The notes beneath the pieces are model-generated. The model saw only the letters and a program-made list of their open reading frames with translations, did no database searches and was not told the origin of the DNA. Source: Bradyrhizobium prioriisuperbiae (GTDB taxonomy: Bacteria; Pseudomonadota; Alphaproteobacteria; Rhizobiales; Xanthobacteraceae). Taken from it: a DNA stretch of 64,000 nucleotides. Made by a program: the position numbers and the translations under genes. Position 1 is the stretch's first letter; every line of letters starts with the position of its first letter. Below, piece after piece: positions 34,409-42,994 of the stretch. Location of the stretch: the NCBI RefSeq assembly GCF_032397745.1, contig NZ_CP135921.1, positions 1,364,001 to 1,428,000 on the forward strand, given 5' to 3'.

Positions 34409-35458
34409 TCAGATCTCCTTCGCCCAGCGGTCGAGCATCACCTCGCGATTCCTGGCGACGAACTGCCAGTCGAACGTGAGGATTTTCGAGACGTTGTCGC
34501 CGGACACCGGGATCGCAGCCTGCAACTCGTCCGGCACCTTGACCTTGCTGTTCACCGGCGCCGTGAAGAACTCCTTCGCCAGCAGGGTCTGCACCTCGGG
34601 ACTGAGCATGAAATCGATGTACTTGCAGGAGGCGTCCTTGTCGGCCGCATTGGCGGCGACATTGAAGCTCTGGTCGAACATCAGCACGCCGTCCTGTGGC
34701 ACCACGATCCCGATCGGCACGCCCTTCTGCTGCAAGGCGACCGCTTCGGCGAAATCGATCGGCGCGATCGCGACCTGGCCCTGGGTGAGCAAAGGCGCCA
34801 TCGCGCCGCTGAAATCCACCTGCGGGAAGGGTTTCAGCTCGGCGAGCTTCTTGAACCCGGTGTCGAGATCAAGCTCGTCCTTGCCGAAAAGCTTGCCCGC
34901 CAGCATCAGGAACATCACGGCAAGCGAGTTGTTGACCGAATAGAACCCGAGCTGGCCCTTGTATTTCGCGTCCCACAGCTCACGCCACGTCGTTGGCGGC
35001 GCCTTGACGAGATCGGTCCGGTAGGCAATGCCGATCGGGGAGACGATGCCGGTGACGGCCGCGTCATTCTTGTAGCGCGCGAGCGGATAGACATCGGCGA
35101 GATTGGTGATTTTGGCGGCCGGCATCGGCGCGAGCAGGCCCTCGTCGCGCAGCATGACCGCATAGCGCTCATTCGTCATGAGCACGTCGAAGGGCGACTT
35201 GTCCTTTCCGGCGGCGCGGAAGGTGGACACCCAACCGTTGCCCAGGCCGATGTCCAGCTTGACGGGCCGCCCCAGCATCGGCTCGAGCTTCGGCAGCAGT
35301 TGCGCGCGCCAGAATTTCTCCCAGCGTCCGCCGTAGGTGTTCACCACATAAGGCGCCCCCTGGGCATGCGCGGCGCGATCGAAGCCGGTCGCGAGGCTGC
35401 CCATGGCGGCGGTGCCGGCCAGCCCTGCGAGCATGTGCCGGCGCGTCAACTGAAACAT
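34409..35458 (-). CDS. Extracellular solute-binding protein, PotD/spermidine type
   Basis: A 349-residue periplasmic binding protein of cluster PotD/PotF. The N-terminus LTRRHMLAGLAGTAAMG looks like a Tat signal (twin arginine followed by a hydrophobic stretch), cleaved near AHAQG. The mature part starts APYVVNTYGGRWEKFWRAQLLP, the usual lobe-1 opening of this family. The ligand cannot be read from sequence. First gene of the importer operon; an oxygenase gene lies 77 bases upstream on the same strand, so both may belong to one pathway under the divergent GntR regulator. Confidence 0.92.
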   Translation of the reverse strand: MFQLTRRHMLAGLAGTAAMGSLATGFDRAAHAQGAPYVVNTYGGRWEKFWRAQLLPKLEPMLGRPVKLDIGLGNGWVSTFRAAGKDKSPFDVLMTNERYAVMLRDEGLLAPMPAAKITNLADVYPLARYKNDAAVTGIVSPIGIAYRTDLVKAPPTTWRELWDAKYKGQLGFYSVNNSLAVMFLMLAGKLFGKDELDLDTGFKKLAELKPFPQVDFSGAMAPLLTQGQVAIAPIDFAEAVALQQKGVPIGIVVPQDGVLMFDQSFNVAANAADKDASCKYIDFMLSPEVQTLLAKEFFTAPVNSKVKVPDELQAAIPVSGDNVSKILTFDWQFVARNREVMLDRWAKEI

Positions 35459-35497
35459 GTCTGGTCCCTCTCAATTCAGCTGGATGTCATGCCCGGC

Positions 35498-35515
35498 ATT
35501 TCGGAAACGCCACAC
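35498..35515. repeat. Remnant of the twin-hairpin element
   Basis: The 18 bases ATTTCGGAAACGCCACAC repeat the right arm of hairpin 2 of the 4143-4310 element exactly (about 4290-4307). Here the pairing arm and CTAG are missing, so this looks like a decayed end of such an element, in the gap between the solute-binding and oxygenase genes. Confidence 0.55.
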
Positions 35516-35535
35516 GCGAGCCCCGCTGCCGCGGG

Positions 35536-36516
35536 TCAGCTCGCCTGCTTGCGATAGTCGTAGTTGCGGTTCAGCCGGTCGAGCAGATAGTCGCCATAGC
35601 GCACCGCCGGATGGCGTGGTGGATTGTCCGGTCCGACGCAGCTCGGCAGCGCTGATATCATCGCGTCCATATCGGGATCGAAAAAATACGGGCAGGAATA
35701 GCGGTCGCCACCGGAGAGGTTGCGCACCAGATGCGGCGTCGACTGCCAGCGACCATTGGTCCAGCGCGCCAGCATGTCGGCGACATTGACCACGAAGCTG
35801 CCCGGGATCGGCGTCGCCTGCAGCCAGGTGCCATCCGTGTTGCGCACGGCAAGACCGCCGGACATGTCCTGCAGCAGGATGGTGATGAAGCCGTAGTCGG
35901 TGTGCGGCGCGGAGCCAAAGGCCTTGTCGTCGCCGACCGGCTGCGGCGGATAATGCAGCATCCGAAGGAACGTGGTGGGATTGCGGAAATAGCCGTCGAG
36001 CGCGTCCGGCGGCATGTCGAGCGCCAGTGCGATGATCCGCAGCAGTTCGGTGCAGAACGCGCGCAGCGCCGCGTCATAGGCCTGCACGTCCTCGCGGAAA
36101 CCCGGCAGATCGTCCGGCCACTGGTTCGGGCCGTTCATCGGCGAGCCGTAGCGCGCCTCGCCCTCGGACACCTCATGCATCAGCATGAACGACTCGCTGT
36201 AGTTCGGCCGGGTGACCTTGGCGACCGATGACGTCTCGATCAGCGAGGTGTTCGGCGCCATGTAGCCGCGGTGGAAGCCGTTGATCTTGATCGCCGCCTT
36301 GCGCTCCGCGGACATCGCATGAAAACGCCTGGACGCCGCGAAGACACGGTCCATCAGCGCCTGCGGCACGCCGGTATTGACGAAATAACAGAAGCCGACG
36401 CTGCGAAAGGCGCCGTCGATCGCGCTTGCCAGCGAGGCGGCGCGAGACGGGTCGCCGGGTCCACCGCCGAAATCGATGATCGGGAGCTGCGCGGCAGGGG
36501 ATGGAGCGTCCGTCAT
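35536..36516 (-). CDS. Fe(II)/2-oxoglutarate-dependent oxygenase, isopenicillin N synthase-like
   Basis: A 326-residue cytoplasmic oxygenase. The N-terminal DIOX_N region starts LPIIDFGGGPGD and includes GFCYFVNTGVP; the jelly-roll core has iron ligands His205 and Asp207 in APHTDYG and His262 in STPHLVRN, and the 2-oxoglutarate arginine/serine pair RYS (272-274). Length is typical. Substrate unknown; bacterial relatives hydroxylate amino acids or degrade purine-like and other small compounds. ATG 36516 is used (ATG 36522 is an alternative; sites are weak). It sits between a PotABCD-like importer and a divergent GntR regulator, suggesting that it oxidises the imported compound. Confidence 0.88.
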   Translation of the reverse strand: MTDAPSPAAQLPIIDFGGGPGDPSRAASLASAIDGAFRSVGFCYFVNTGVPQALMDRVFAASRRFHAMSAERKAAIKINGFHRGYMAPNTSLIETSSVAKVTRPNYSESFMLMHEVSEGEARYGSPMNGPNQWPDDLPGFREDVQAYDAALRAFCTELLRIIALALDMPPDALDGYFRNPTTFLRMLHYPPQPVGDDKAFGSAPHTDYGFITILLQDMSGGLAVRNTDGTWLQATPIPGSFVVNVADMLARWTNGRWQSTPHLVRNLSGGDRYSCPYFFDPDMDAMISALPSCVGPDNPPRHPAVRYGDYLLDRLNRNYDYRKQAS

Positions 36517-36564
36517 GAGCATCTCGCAGTTGCCGAATGCCATTTCCGTGGTGTATTTTGTCGA

Positions 36565-36574
36565 TTGTATCCAA
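36565..36574. promoter_or_regulatory. Putative GntR/FCD operator
   Basis: TTGTATCCAA differs by one base from the palindrome TTGTATACAA, the kind of site bound by FCD-type GntR regulators. It lies in the 119-base gap between the divergent oxygenase and GntR genes. Confidence 0.45.
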
Positions 36575-36635
36575 GATTTGAAAGCCGGCAAGCATCCGCA
36601 CTGCTCAAATTGCGGGCGCGCTTAGGGAGTAGGCC

Positions 36636-37346
36636 TTGCTGAGATCCGAACGACTGCCGACCGAGTTCGCGACGCCGCTGCCGCTCGGACTGGAGATCGC
36701 CCAACGGCTTGAGGCAGAGATCATCCTGCTTCGGCGCGAACCGGGCAGCCGCATCGGCGAAGAAGAGATCAGTGCCCAGTATGGCGTCAGCCGCTCGCCC
36801 GTTCGGGAGGCACTCCGCGCCCTGGAGCTGGCTGGACTGGTGCTGCGATCGCCACGCCGCGGCGGGATCGTGGCGCCGCTGTCGATGGACAATCTGGACG
36901 CGATCTACGCCTGCCGTGTCCCGCTTGAAGGCCTCGCCGCGGCCGGGGTCGCATCAGCGGCCGACACGCGCACCATCGATGCGCTGCAGGATGCCGTCGA
37001 CCGCATGGACACCGCGCATCAACGTCACGATGCCGAGGCAGCGTTCTGGGCCAATGCGGCCCTCACCGACCTGCTGCACGACATGTGCGGCAATCCGGTG
37101 CTGCGGCGCCTGCTCGACAGCGTGAACAAGCAGGCGCTGCGCTATCGCTATTACGCCTACCGCAACTCCGCGGATTTCGTCGCACTGGCCGTCGCCGACA
37201 ACGCCGAAATGCTGGCTGCGATTCGTCGTGGGGATGCAGAGGCCGCCCGCACGGCGACCGAGCAGCTGGTGCGCAAGAGCTGGCAAATCGTCCGGAGCCA
37301 GCTTGCCGCAACGATCACGCCATTGAAGGGCGATGAAGCCACTTGA
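36636..37346 (+). CDS. GntR family transcriptional regulator, FCD subgroup
   Basis: A 236-residue regulator with an N-terminal winged helix (LGLEIAQRLEAEIILLRREPGSRIGEEEISAQYGVSRSPVREALRALELAGLVLRSPRRGGIVAP) and an all-helical C-terminal FCD ligand-binding domain. Metal/ligand-site residues of the FCD fold would lie around DLLHDMCGN and the final helices. It starts at TTG with GGGAG six bases upstream. Divergent from the oxygenase-importer genes and probably controls them. Convergent with pdeM, seven bases apart. Confidence 0.9.
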   Translation: MLRSERLPTEFATPLPLGLEIAQRLEAEIILLRREPGSRIGEEEISAQYGVSRSPVREALRALELAGLVLRSPRRGGIVAPLSMDNLDAIYACRVPLEGLAAAGVASAADTRTIDALQDAVDRMDTAHQRHDAEAAFWANAALTDLLHDMCGNPVLRRLLDSVNKQALRYRYYAYRNSADFVALAVADNAEMLAAIRRGDAEAARTATEQLVRKSWQIVRSQLAATITPLKGDEAT

Positions 37347-37353
37347 CCGAGGC

Positions 37354-38058
37354 TCAATAGCAGCGCGACGCCGCGATCGCATGCAGCCGGGCATCGCCGA
37401 GCACATGCGCGGTGAATTCGAGCGAGCGGAAGATCGCGGCAAAGGCGCGGTCGCGGATGCTGAGCCCACCGGCATAGGCGCCGAACGCCGGCATCACCGC
37501 CCGCTCGCCATCGCTGGCAAAGCAGCGCCGTTCCACCGCACGGCCACGGGTCGGCACCCGTGCCTTGGGATGCAGGTGCCCCGCGATTTCGCCACGGGCG
37601 CCGGTCGGCTGATGGCGGAACACGATCGATCCCAGGCTCAGCTCATCGAGCACCGTGCCGCCGAGATCGGGCGGCAGCGCGGGGTCGTGATTGCCCGAGA
37701 TCCAGATCCAGTCGCGACCGGCCTGCAGCGCATCGATCGCCTGGCGATCGCCGGCCACGAGGCGCGTATGCGCGTCGCGGTCGTGGAAACTGTCGCCGAG
37801 CGCCATCACCCGCCTGGGATTGTAGCGCGCGACTACGCTGGCGAGCCGGGCCAGCGTCGCCGCGGAATCATAGGGCGGCAGCAGCACGCCACGCGCGGCG
37901 AAACTCGAGCCCTTTTCCAGATGCAGGTCGGAGACCACCAGCAGGCGCTCCTCGTCCCAGTACAGCGCGCCGGAGACATCGGCGATCAGCGGCGTGCCCG
38001 CAACGGTGACAACCGTCGGGGTTTTCCATGTTGCCGCTGAAACTGCCGTGACCGTCAC
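37354..38058 (-). CDS. pdeM: Ligase-associated DNA damage response endonuclease PdeM
   Basis: A 234-residue calcineurin-type metallophosphoesterase. All metal motifs are visible: DLHLE near residue 45, GDSFHD near 90, GNHD near 122 and GHLHPKAR near 160. This family accompanies the Lhr-type helicase, beta-CASP exonuclease and ATP-dependent ligase of the bacterial ligase-associated repair set. It starts with GTG (38058), six bases after the helicase stop, so it is translated from the helicase transcript. Confidence 0.92.
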   Translation of the reverse strand: MTVTAVSAATWKTPTVVTVAGTPLIADVSGALYWDEERLLVVSDLHLEKGSSFAARGVLLPPYDSAATLARLASVVARYNPRRVMALGDSFHDRDAHTRLVAGDRQAIDALQAGRDWIWISGNHDPALPPDLGGTVLDELSLGSIVFRHQPTGARGEIAGHLHPKARVPTRGRAVERRCFASDGERAVMPAFGAYAGGLSIRDRAFAAIFRSLEFTAHVLGDARLHAIAASRCY

Positions 38059-38064
38059 GTTGAC

Positions 38065-40644
38065 CTATTCCATCGCTTCCCGGACGAGATCCTCGGCGGC
38101 CTCCGCCAGCAGCTCGTCGGAGGCCTCGCCGTAAACAGCCTCGCGGCCGATTTCCAGCATCACCGGCACCGCCAGGGGAGAGACCTTGTCGAGTTCCCGG
38201 TGGGTAATGTGACGCTGGATCCGCAACAACATATCACTGAGTCGGCGCAGATCGAGAAGCCCCGTGGCGGCATCCGCCCGCGCCGCACGCAGCAGCACGT
38301 GATCCGCCTGGTGCTTGCGCAGCACGTCATAGACCAGGTCGGTGGAGAACAGCACCTGCCGCCGGCTCTTCTCCTCGCCGGTGAAACGGCGCGGGATCAG
38401 CCCCGAAATGATCGCGCAACTGCGGAAGGTGCGCTTCATCAGTGCGGATTCCGCCAGCCACGCCTCGAGATCGTCGCCGAGCATATCCGGATCGAACAGC
38501 GTATTGAGATCGATCCGGCCCTGCCGGATCGCCGCCGACATGTCGCCGGCGCTCCAGATCGCCAGCGCATATTCATTGGCGACGAAGCCGAGCGGATGCG
38601 AGCGGGCGCGTTCCAGCCGCCGCGTCAGCAGCATGCCCAGTGTCTGGTGCGCCAGCCGGCCTTCGAACGGGTAACAAATCAGGTAATGCTTGCCGCCGCG
38701 CGGAAACGTTTCGACCACGAGTTCACGCGGCCCCGGCACCCGCGACAGTTTCGACTGCAGCGACAGCCATTCGCGCACCTGGTCGGGCAGACCGCGCCAC
38801 GCCCGCGGATCGGCAAGCAGCGATCGCACCCGCTCCGCCAGATAGGTCGACAGCGGAAACTTGCCGCCCATGTAGGACGGCACCTTGGCGTCGGCATTGT
38901 TGGCGCGGGAGACGTAGACCTCGTCCTCCATCATCGCCTCGTAACGCACGATCTCGCCGCCGAACACGAAGGTGTCGCCGGGCACGAGACCCTCGATAAA
39001 ATACTCCTCGATCTCGCCGAGCATGCGCCCGCCGCGCGCGATCGCGCCGGTCGAGCCGCTGCCGCGGTGGCGCGAGCGCATCAGCCGCACCTTCAGCATC
39101 TGCTCTTCGACGATGGTGCCGACATTCAGGCGATAACTCTGCCGCACCGCCGGATTGGCCACCCGCCAGCGGCCTTCCTTGTCCTGCCGGATGCGCGCGA
39201 AGCGCTCATAACTCTTCAGCGCATACCCGCCGGTGGCAACGAAATCGATGACATCGTCGAAATCCTTGCGCGCCAATTCGGCATAGGGCGCGGCTGCGCG
39301 CACTTCGTCGTAGAGCGCATCGGCGAAGAACGGCGCGCCGCAGGCGCAGCCCAGCACATGCTGCGCCAGCACGTCGAGCGCACCGGTGCGCAGCGGCGGC
39401 GTATCCTGGGCATTCTCCGCCACCGCATCGATGGCAACACGACACTCCAGCACCTCGAAACGATTGGCCGGCACCAGCACCGCCCGCGACGGCTCGTCGA
39501 GGCGGTGATTGGCGCGGCCGATCCGCTGCATCAGCCGCGACGCGCCTTTCGGCGCGCCGACATTGATGACCAGATCGATGTCGCCCCAGTCGATGCCGAG
39601 GTCGAGCGACGAGGTGCAGACCACCCCGCGCAATCGTCCCGCCGCCATCGCATCCTCGACCTTGCGGCGCTGCGCCACATCGAGCGAGCCGTGGTGCAGG
39701 GCGATCGCAAGATTGTCGTCGTTCATGCGCCAGAGTTCCTGGAACAGCATCTCCGCCTGGCTGCGGGTGTTGACGAACATCAGCGAGGTCTTGTTGCGCT
39801 TGATCAGGTCGTAGATCTCGGCCAGCGCATGGCGCGCCGAATGCCCCGCCCACGGCAGCCGCTCGCGGGTGTCCAGCATCTCCACCACCGGCGGCGCACC
39901 GCCGTCGGCGATCACAAGATCCGCCATCCGCAGTTCGCCGAACACCTGCGGCACCAAATAGCGGCGCAGCGAGTCCGGCTCCGCAACCGTGGCCGACAAT
40001 CCCGTGCTCGCGATCTCAGGCGCGAGGCGAAACAGCCGCGCGAGCCCGAGCGAGAGGAGATCGCCGCGCTTCGATGTCACCAGCGCGTGCAACTCATCGA
40101 GCACGATTCGCTTCAGCGACGAGAACAGGAATGGCGCGTCGTCGGATGACAGCAGCAGCGCCAGTTGCTCCGGCGTGGTGAGCAGGATGTCGGGCGGATA
40201 TTTGCGCTGGCGCTGGCGGCGCGACACCGGGGTGTCGCCGGTGCGCGTCTCGACCCGCACGGGCAGGTTCATCTCGGCGATCGGCGCCTCGAGGTTGCGC
40301 GCGATGTCGACGGCCAGCGCCTTCAGCGGCGAGATGTACAGTGTGTGCAGCCCTTCGCTGCGGGTGATGCCACGGCCGGTGGAGACGACTTTGCTTTTGT
40401 TCGCCGTTCCGCTCAGTTCCACCAGGGTCGGCAGGAAGCCGGCCAGCGTCTTGCCGGCGCCGGTCGGCGCGATCAGCAGGGACGAGCGGCCTTCCCGGGC
40501 CTTTTCAAGCAAAGCGAGCTGATGGACGCGCGGCGCCCAGCCGCGCGCGGCGAACCAGCGCGCAAACGTCTCGGGCAATGGCAGCGGGGCGGGTTGGTGA
40601 TCGAAGAGGTCCACACGGCAAGAGGTAAGCCTTCCGGCGCCCAT
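38065..40644 (-). CDS. Ligase-associated DEXH-box helicase (Lhr-type)
   Basis: An 859-residue superfamily 2 helicase, one of the four proteins of the ligase-associated DNA damage response set. Walker A is APTGAGKT (59-66), the DEXH box is VLDELHAL (Asp-Glu-Leu-His 183-186), motif Ia/Ib region is YISPLKALAVD and TTPEQL, and motif VI is MQRIGRANHRLDEPSRA. A winged-helix and Lhr-core-like C-terminal half follows. Bacterial homologues unwind DNA with 3' to 5' polarity. It forms a two-gene unit with pdeM and lies about 1.3 kb from the exonuclease-ligase pair on the opposite strand. Confidence 0.93.
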   Translation of the reverse strand: MGAGRLTSCRVDLFDHQPAPLPLPETFARWFAARGWAPRVHQLALLEKAREGRSSLLIAPTGAGKTLAGFLPTLVELSGTANKSKVVSTGRGITRSEGLHTLYISPLKALAVDIARNLEAPIAEMNLPVRVETRTGDTPVSRRQRQRKYPPDILLTTPEQLALLLSSDDAPFLFSSLKRIVLDELHALVTSKRGDLLSLGLARLFRLAPEIASTGLSATVAEPDSLRRYLVPQVFGELRMADLVIADGGAPPVVEMLDTRERLPWAGHSARHALAEIYDLIKRNKTSLMFVNTRSQAEMLFQELWRMNDDNLAIALHHGSLDVAQRRKVEDAMAAGRLRGVVCTSSLDLGIDWGDIDLVINVGAPKGASRLMQRIGRANHRLDEPSRAVLVPANRFEVLECRVAIDAVAENAQDTPPLRTGALDVLAQHVLGCACGAPFFADALYDEVRAAAPYAELARKDFDDVIDFVATGGYALKSYERFARIRQDKEGRWRVANPAVRQSYRLNVGTIVEEQMLKVRLMRSRHRGSGSTGAIARGGRMLGEIEEYFIEGLVPGDTFVFGGEIVRYEAMMEDEVYVSRANNADAKVPSYMGGKFPLSTYLAERVRSLLADPRAWRGLPDQVREWLSLQSKLSRVPGPRELVVETFPRGGKHYLICYPFEGRLAHQTLGMLLTRRLERARSHPLGFVANEYALAIWSAGDMSAAIRQGRIDLNTLFDPDMLGDDLEAWLAESALMKRTFRSCAIISGLIPRRFTGEEKSRRQVLFSTDLVYDVLRKHQADHVLLRAARADAATGLLDLRRLSDMLLRIQRHITHRELDKVSPLAVPVMLEIGREAVYGEASDELLAEAAEDLVREAME

Positions 40645-40680
40645 GGTCGAGAGGGCGAGCGGCTTGGCGGAAACACCACA

Positions 40681-40719
40681 ACAGAAAAGGGCGCACCGCG
40701 AAATCTCGCAGCACGCCCT
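40681..40719 (-). terminator. Rho-independent terminator of the rreB transcript
   Basis: On the minus strand a 14-base-pair stem (AGGGCGTGCTGCGA / TCGCGGTGCGCCCT, three G-T wobbles) closes a GATT loop and is followed by TTTTCTGTT. It lies about 90 bases after the rreB stop and before the helicase gene. Confidence 0.75.
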
Positions 40720-40803
40720 CTCCCTTCAGAAACTCGCTGGTCAAGGCGCTGAGAGACGCCCTTTTTGCCAAGCATTCAAGCTTTATGAGCTAAAGCAGTA
40801 AGC

Positions 40804-40848
40804 TTAGCAGGCGACCCCAGCGAGGTGACAGCGTTTCGGATGAGACAC
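40804..40848 (-). CDS. rreB: RreB small peptide (ribosome-regulated small mRNA)
   Basis: A 14-codon frame, GTG start and TAA stop, encoding MSHPKRCHLAGVAC. Directly upstream, positions 40864-40848 read GAAAGGAGGTGATCCAG, a 17-base complement of the 3' end of 16S rRNA. This combination (14-residue product, GTG start, extended 17-base Shine-Dalgarno) is exactly what is described for rreB of Bradyrhizobiaceae, a small mRNA that binds 30S subunits tightly and is translated weakly. Here a promoter candidate and terminator give a transcript of about 190 bases. The peptide's function is unknown. It sits between a TPR-methyltransferase and the Lhr-type helicase, separately transcribed. Confidence 0.92.
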   Translation of the reverse strand: MSHPKRCHLAGVAC

Positions 40849-40883
40849 TGGATCACCTCCTTTCGTTGGTTGACGGAGAGCTC

Positions 40884-40911
40884 AATATAGAAGCTCCCTG
40901 CAATTTTCCAA
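40884..40911 (-). promoter_or_regulatory. Putative rreB promoter
   Basis: Minus-strand TTGGAA (40911-40906) and TATATT (40889-40884) with a 16-base spacer, placing the start of transcription near 40877 and leaving a short leader before the extended Shine-Dalgarno sequence. Confidence 0.5.
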
Positions 40912-40943
40912 CCCCGATCTGCCACAGCGGCTGAGCGACCCGA

Positions 40944-41909
40944 TCAACTTTTCTCCGCAACCACCACAAAGCCGGGAACCGGAACGCCGCCGTCGGTGCG
41001 GGTGGCCACGGCCGTCAGATCACGCAGCACAAGGCCAGCGGACGTGACCGCGCCGCGCAAATACCTCTCGCTATGCGCATAACGCAACCCGGCGCCAAGA
41101 CAGAATCCATCGCCCTCGTGAGCCTCCACCGTGAAGGCCAGCACACCGTTCGGCAGCAGCACACGGGCCGCCTCGCCGAGCAAACCCGTGAGATCGCCGA
41201 GATAGACCATCGCATCCGCCGCCAGGATCAGGTCGGCGCTGGCCAAAGGCTCGTTCGACAGCGCCTGCACCATGTCGGCGACCTCGAGCCGCCCATACAC
41301 CTGCGCGGCGCGCGCGCGCTCGATCATGCCGGACGACAGATCGAAGCCGTCGATGACATCCACGATGGACGCAAAAGCACGGCCGGCAAGGCCGGTGCCG
41401 CAGCCGAGATCGAGCGCATGCTTGAAATAACCCGGACGCTGCACGGCATGACGCGCGGCAAGCACGGCTTTGAGCAGGATTTCCGGGCCGCGATAATTGA
41501 GATCGCCACGCAGCGCCATATCGAATTTCGGCGCGTATTGATCGAACAGCGAACGCACATAGGCCGGCGACATTTCCGCCAGCGGCTCAGCGCCAAGACG
41601 CATCAGCCGCAGCTTCGCCCCATGGCGATCGTCGGTGTCAGCGGCGATGGCCCGGCGATAGGCTGCGATCGCATCGCCGTGCTGATTGAGTTCCTGGCGC
41701 AATTCGCCAAGCGCGAACCAGGCCGAGGCGAAATTCGGCGCCAGCTCCAGCGCCTGTTCCATCACGTCCGCAGCGGCGAACAGATCGCCGCGTAACTGCA
41801 GGTCACGGGCAAAATCGAAGCGGCGGTCGGCGATCAGATCGCCTGATGACAGAAACAGACGCGCAGGCATGGCAACGGCAGGCGGAACGGACTCGAATGA
41901 ATGTGGCAT
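40944..41909 (-). CDS. TPR-containing class I SAM-dependent methyltransferase
   Basis: A 321-residue protein that joins two or three N-terminal tetratricopeptide-like helices (residues about 30-95: FDFARDLQLRGDLFAAADVMEQALELAPNFASAWFALGELRQ) to a methyltransferase domain with the SAM-binding motif HALDLGCGTGLAGRAF near residue 165 and FDLSSGMIERARA after it. The target is unknown; the TPR part suggests a protein substrate. It lies between the two arms of the ligase-associated repair set and is divergent from the exonuclease gene with only 17 bases between starts. Confidence 0.88.
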   Translation of the reverse strand: MPHSFESVPPAVAMPARLFLSSGDLIADRRFDFARDLQLRGDLFAAADVMEQALELAPNFASAWFALGELRQELNQHGDAIAAYRRAIAADTDDRHGAKLRLMRLGAEPLAEMSPAYVRSLFDQYAPKFDMALRGDLNYRGPEILLKAVLAARHAVQRPGYFKHALDLGCGTGLAGRAFASIVDVIDGFDLSSGMIERARAAQVYGRLEVADMVQALSNEPLASADLILAADAMVYLGDLTGLLGEAARVLLPNGVLAFTVEAHEGDGFCLGAGLRYAHSERYLRGAVTSAGLVLRDLTAVATRTDGGVPVPGFVVVAEKS

Positions 41910-41926
41910 AACCCTATATATCCAAA

Positions 41927-42994
41927 ATGCGCCCGCAAGACATCCTGACGCCGCAGCCGGCCGGCCTGTTCTGCAAGCCCGGCGGCTTCCACATCGACCC
42001 GGTGCGGCCGGTTGAGCGCGCGCTGATCACCCATGGCCATTCCGATCATGCCCGCCCCGGCCACCGTGCTGTGCTGGCGACCCAGGAAACCCTGGACATG
42101 ATGCGGCTGCGCTATGGCGACAACTTCGCCGGTTCGACGCAGGCCATCAGCTATGGCGAGACCATCACCCTCGACGGCGTCAAGGTCACATTCCATCCCG
42201 CCGGCCATGTGCTGGGATCGGCGCAGATCGCGGTGTCCTATGGCGGCACATGTATCGTGGCCTCCGGCGACTACAAGGACGCGCCGGACCCGACCTGCAC
42301 GCCGCTCGAGATCGTGCCCTGCGACGTGTTCATCACCGAGGCGACGTTCGGGCTGCCGGTGTTCCGGCACGGCCCGGCGGATGGCGAAATCGCCAAGCTT
42401 CTGGCCTCGGTCCGGCTGTTTCCGGAGCGCGCGCACCTGGTCGGCGCCTATTCGCTGGGAAAGGCGCAGCGGGTGATCGCGCTGATCCGACAGGCTGGCT
42501 ACGACGCGCCGATCTATCTGCACGGCGCCATGGAAAATATCACTCGCTATTACGAAAGCCGTGGTTTTGACCTTGGTGAACTCCGCCTGGTCAAGGGACA
42601 GAAGAAGGCCGATCTCGCCGGGACCATCACACTGGCGCCGCCCTCCGCCACGCAGGACGTGTGGACGCGACGCTTCCCCGACCCGGTCACCGCGTTCGCC
42701 TCGGGCTGGATGCGCGTGCGCGCGCGTGGACGGCAGAACGGCGTCGAGCTGCCGCTGGTGATATCGGACCACGCCGACTGGGACGGCCTCTGCGCCACCA
42801 TCAGCGCCACCGGCGCCGGCGAGGTGTGGGTCACCCATGGCCAGGAAGATGCGCTGGTGCACTGGTGCACGACCAAAGGCCTGACCGCGCGGCCGCTGGC
42901 CATGGTCGGTTATGGCGAGGAAGGCGCGGAGAACGCCCTGCCGGAAAGCGCGACCGTGACCGGGGCTTCCTCTCCTGAAGATTTGGCGCCATGA
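41927..42994 (+). CDS. Ligase-associated DNA exonuclease (metallo-beta-lactamase / beta-CASP)
   Basis: A 355-residue SNM1/CPSF73-like nuclease of the ligase-associated repair set. The metal-binding motif HGHSDHARPGH lies at about residues 36-46, with later ligands in FHPAGHVLGSAQI, ASGDYKDAP and SDHADW, and the beta-CASP region in YSLGKAQR. Homologues trim DNA ends before ligation. Its stop overlaps the ligase start (ATGA), so the two are coupled. Confidence 0.92.
   Translation: MRPQDILTPQPAGLFCKPGGFHIDPVRPVERALITHGHSDHARPGHRAVLATQETLDMMRLRYGDNFAGSTQAISYGETITLDGVKVTFHPAGHVLGSAQIAVSYGGTCIVASGDYKDAPDPTCTPLEIVPCDVFITEATFGLPVFRHGPADGEIAKLLASVRLFPERAHLVGAYSLGKAQRVIALIRQAGYDAPIYLHGAMENITRYYESRGFDLGELRLVKGQKKADLAGTITLAPPSATQDVWTRRFPDPVTAFASGWMRVRARGRQNGVELPLVISDHADWDGLCATISATGAGEVWVTHGQEDALVHWCTTKGLTARPLAMVGYGEEGAENALPESATVTGASSPEDLAP

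Noticed and set aside
38200..40149. 649-codon open frame antisense to the Lhr-type helicase
   Set aside because: Shadow of a conserved helicase; no ribosome-binding site or recognisable domain.
40848..40864. Plus-strand CTGGATCACCTCCTTTC identical to the 3' end of 16S rRNA
   Set aside because: No rRNA sequence precedes it. Read on the other strand it is the extended Shine-Dalgarno sequence of rreB.
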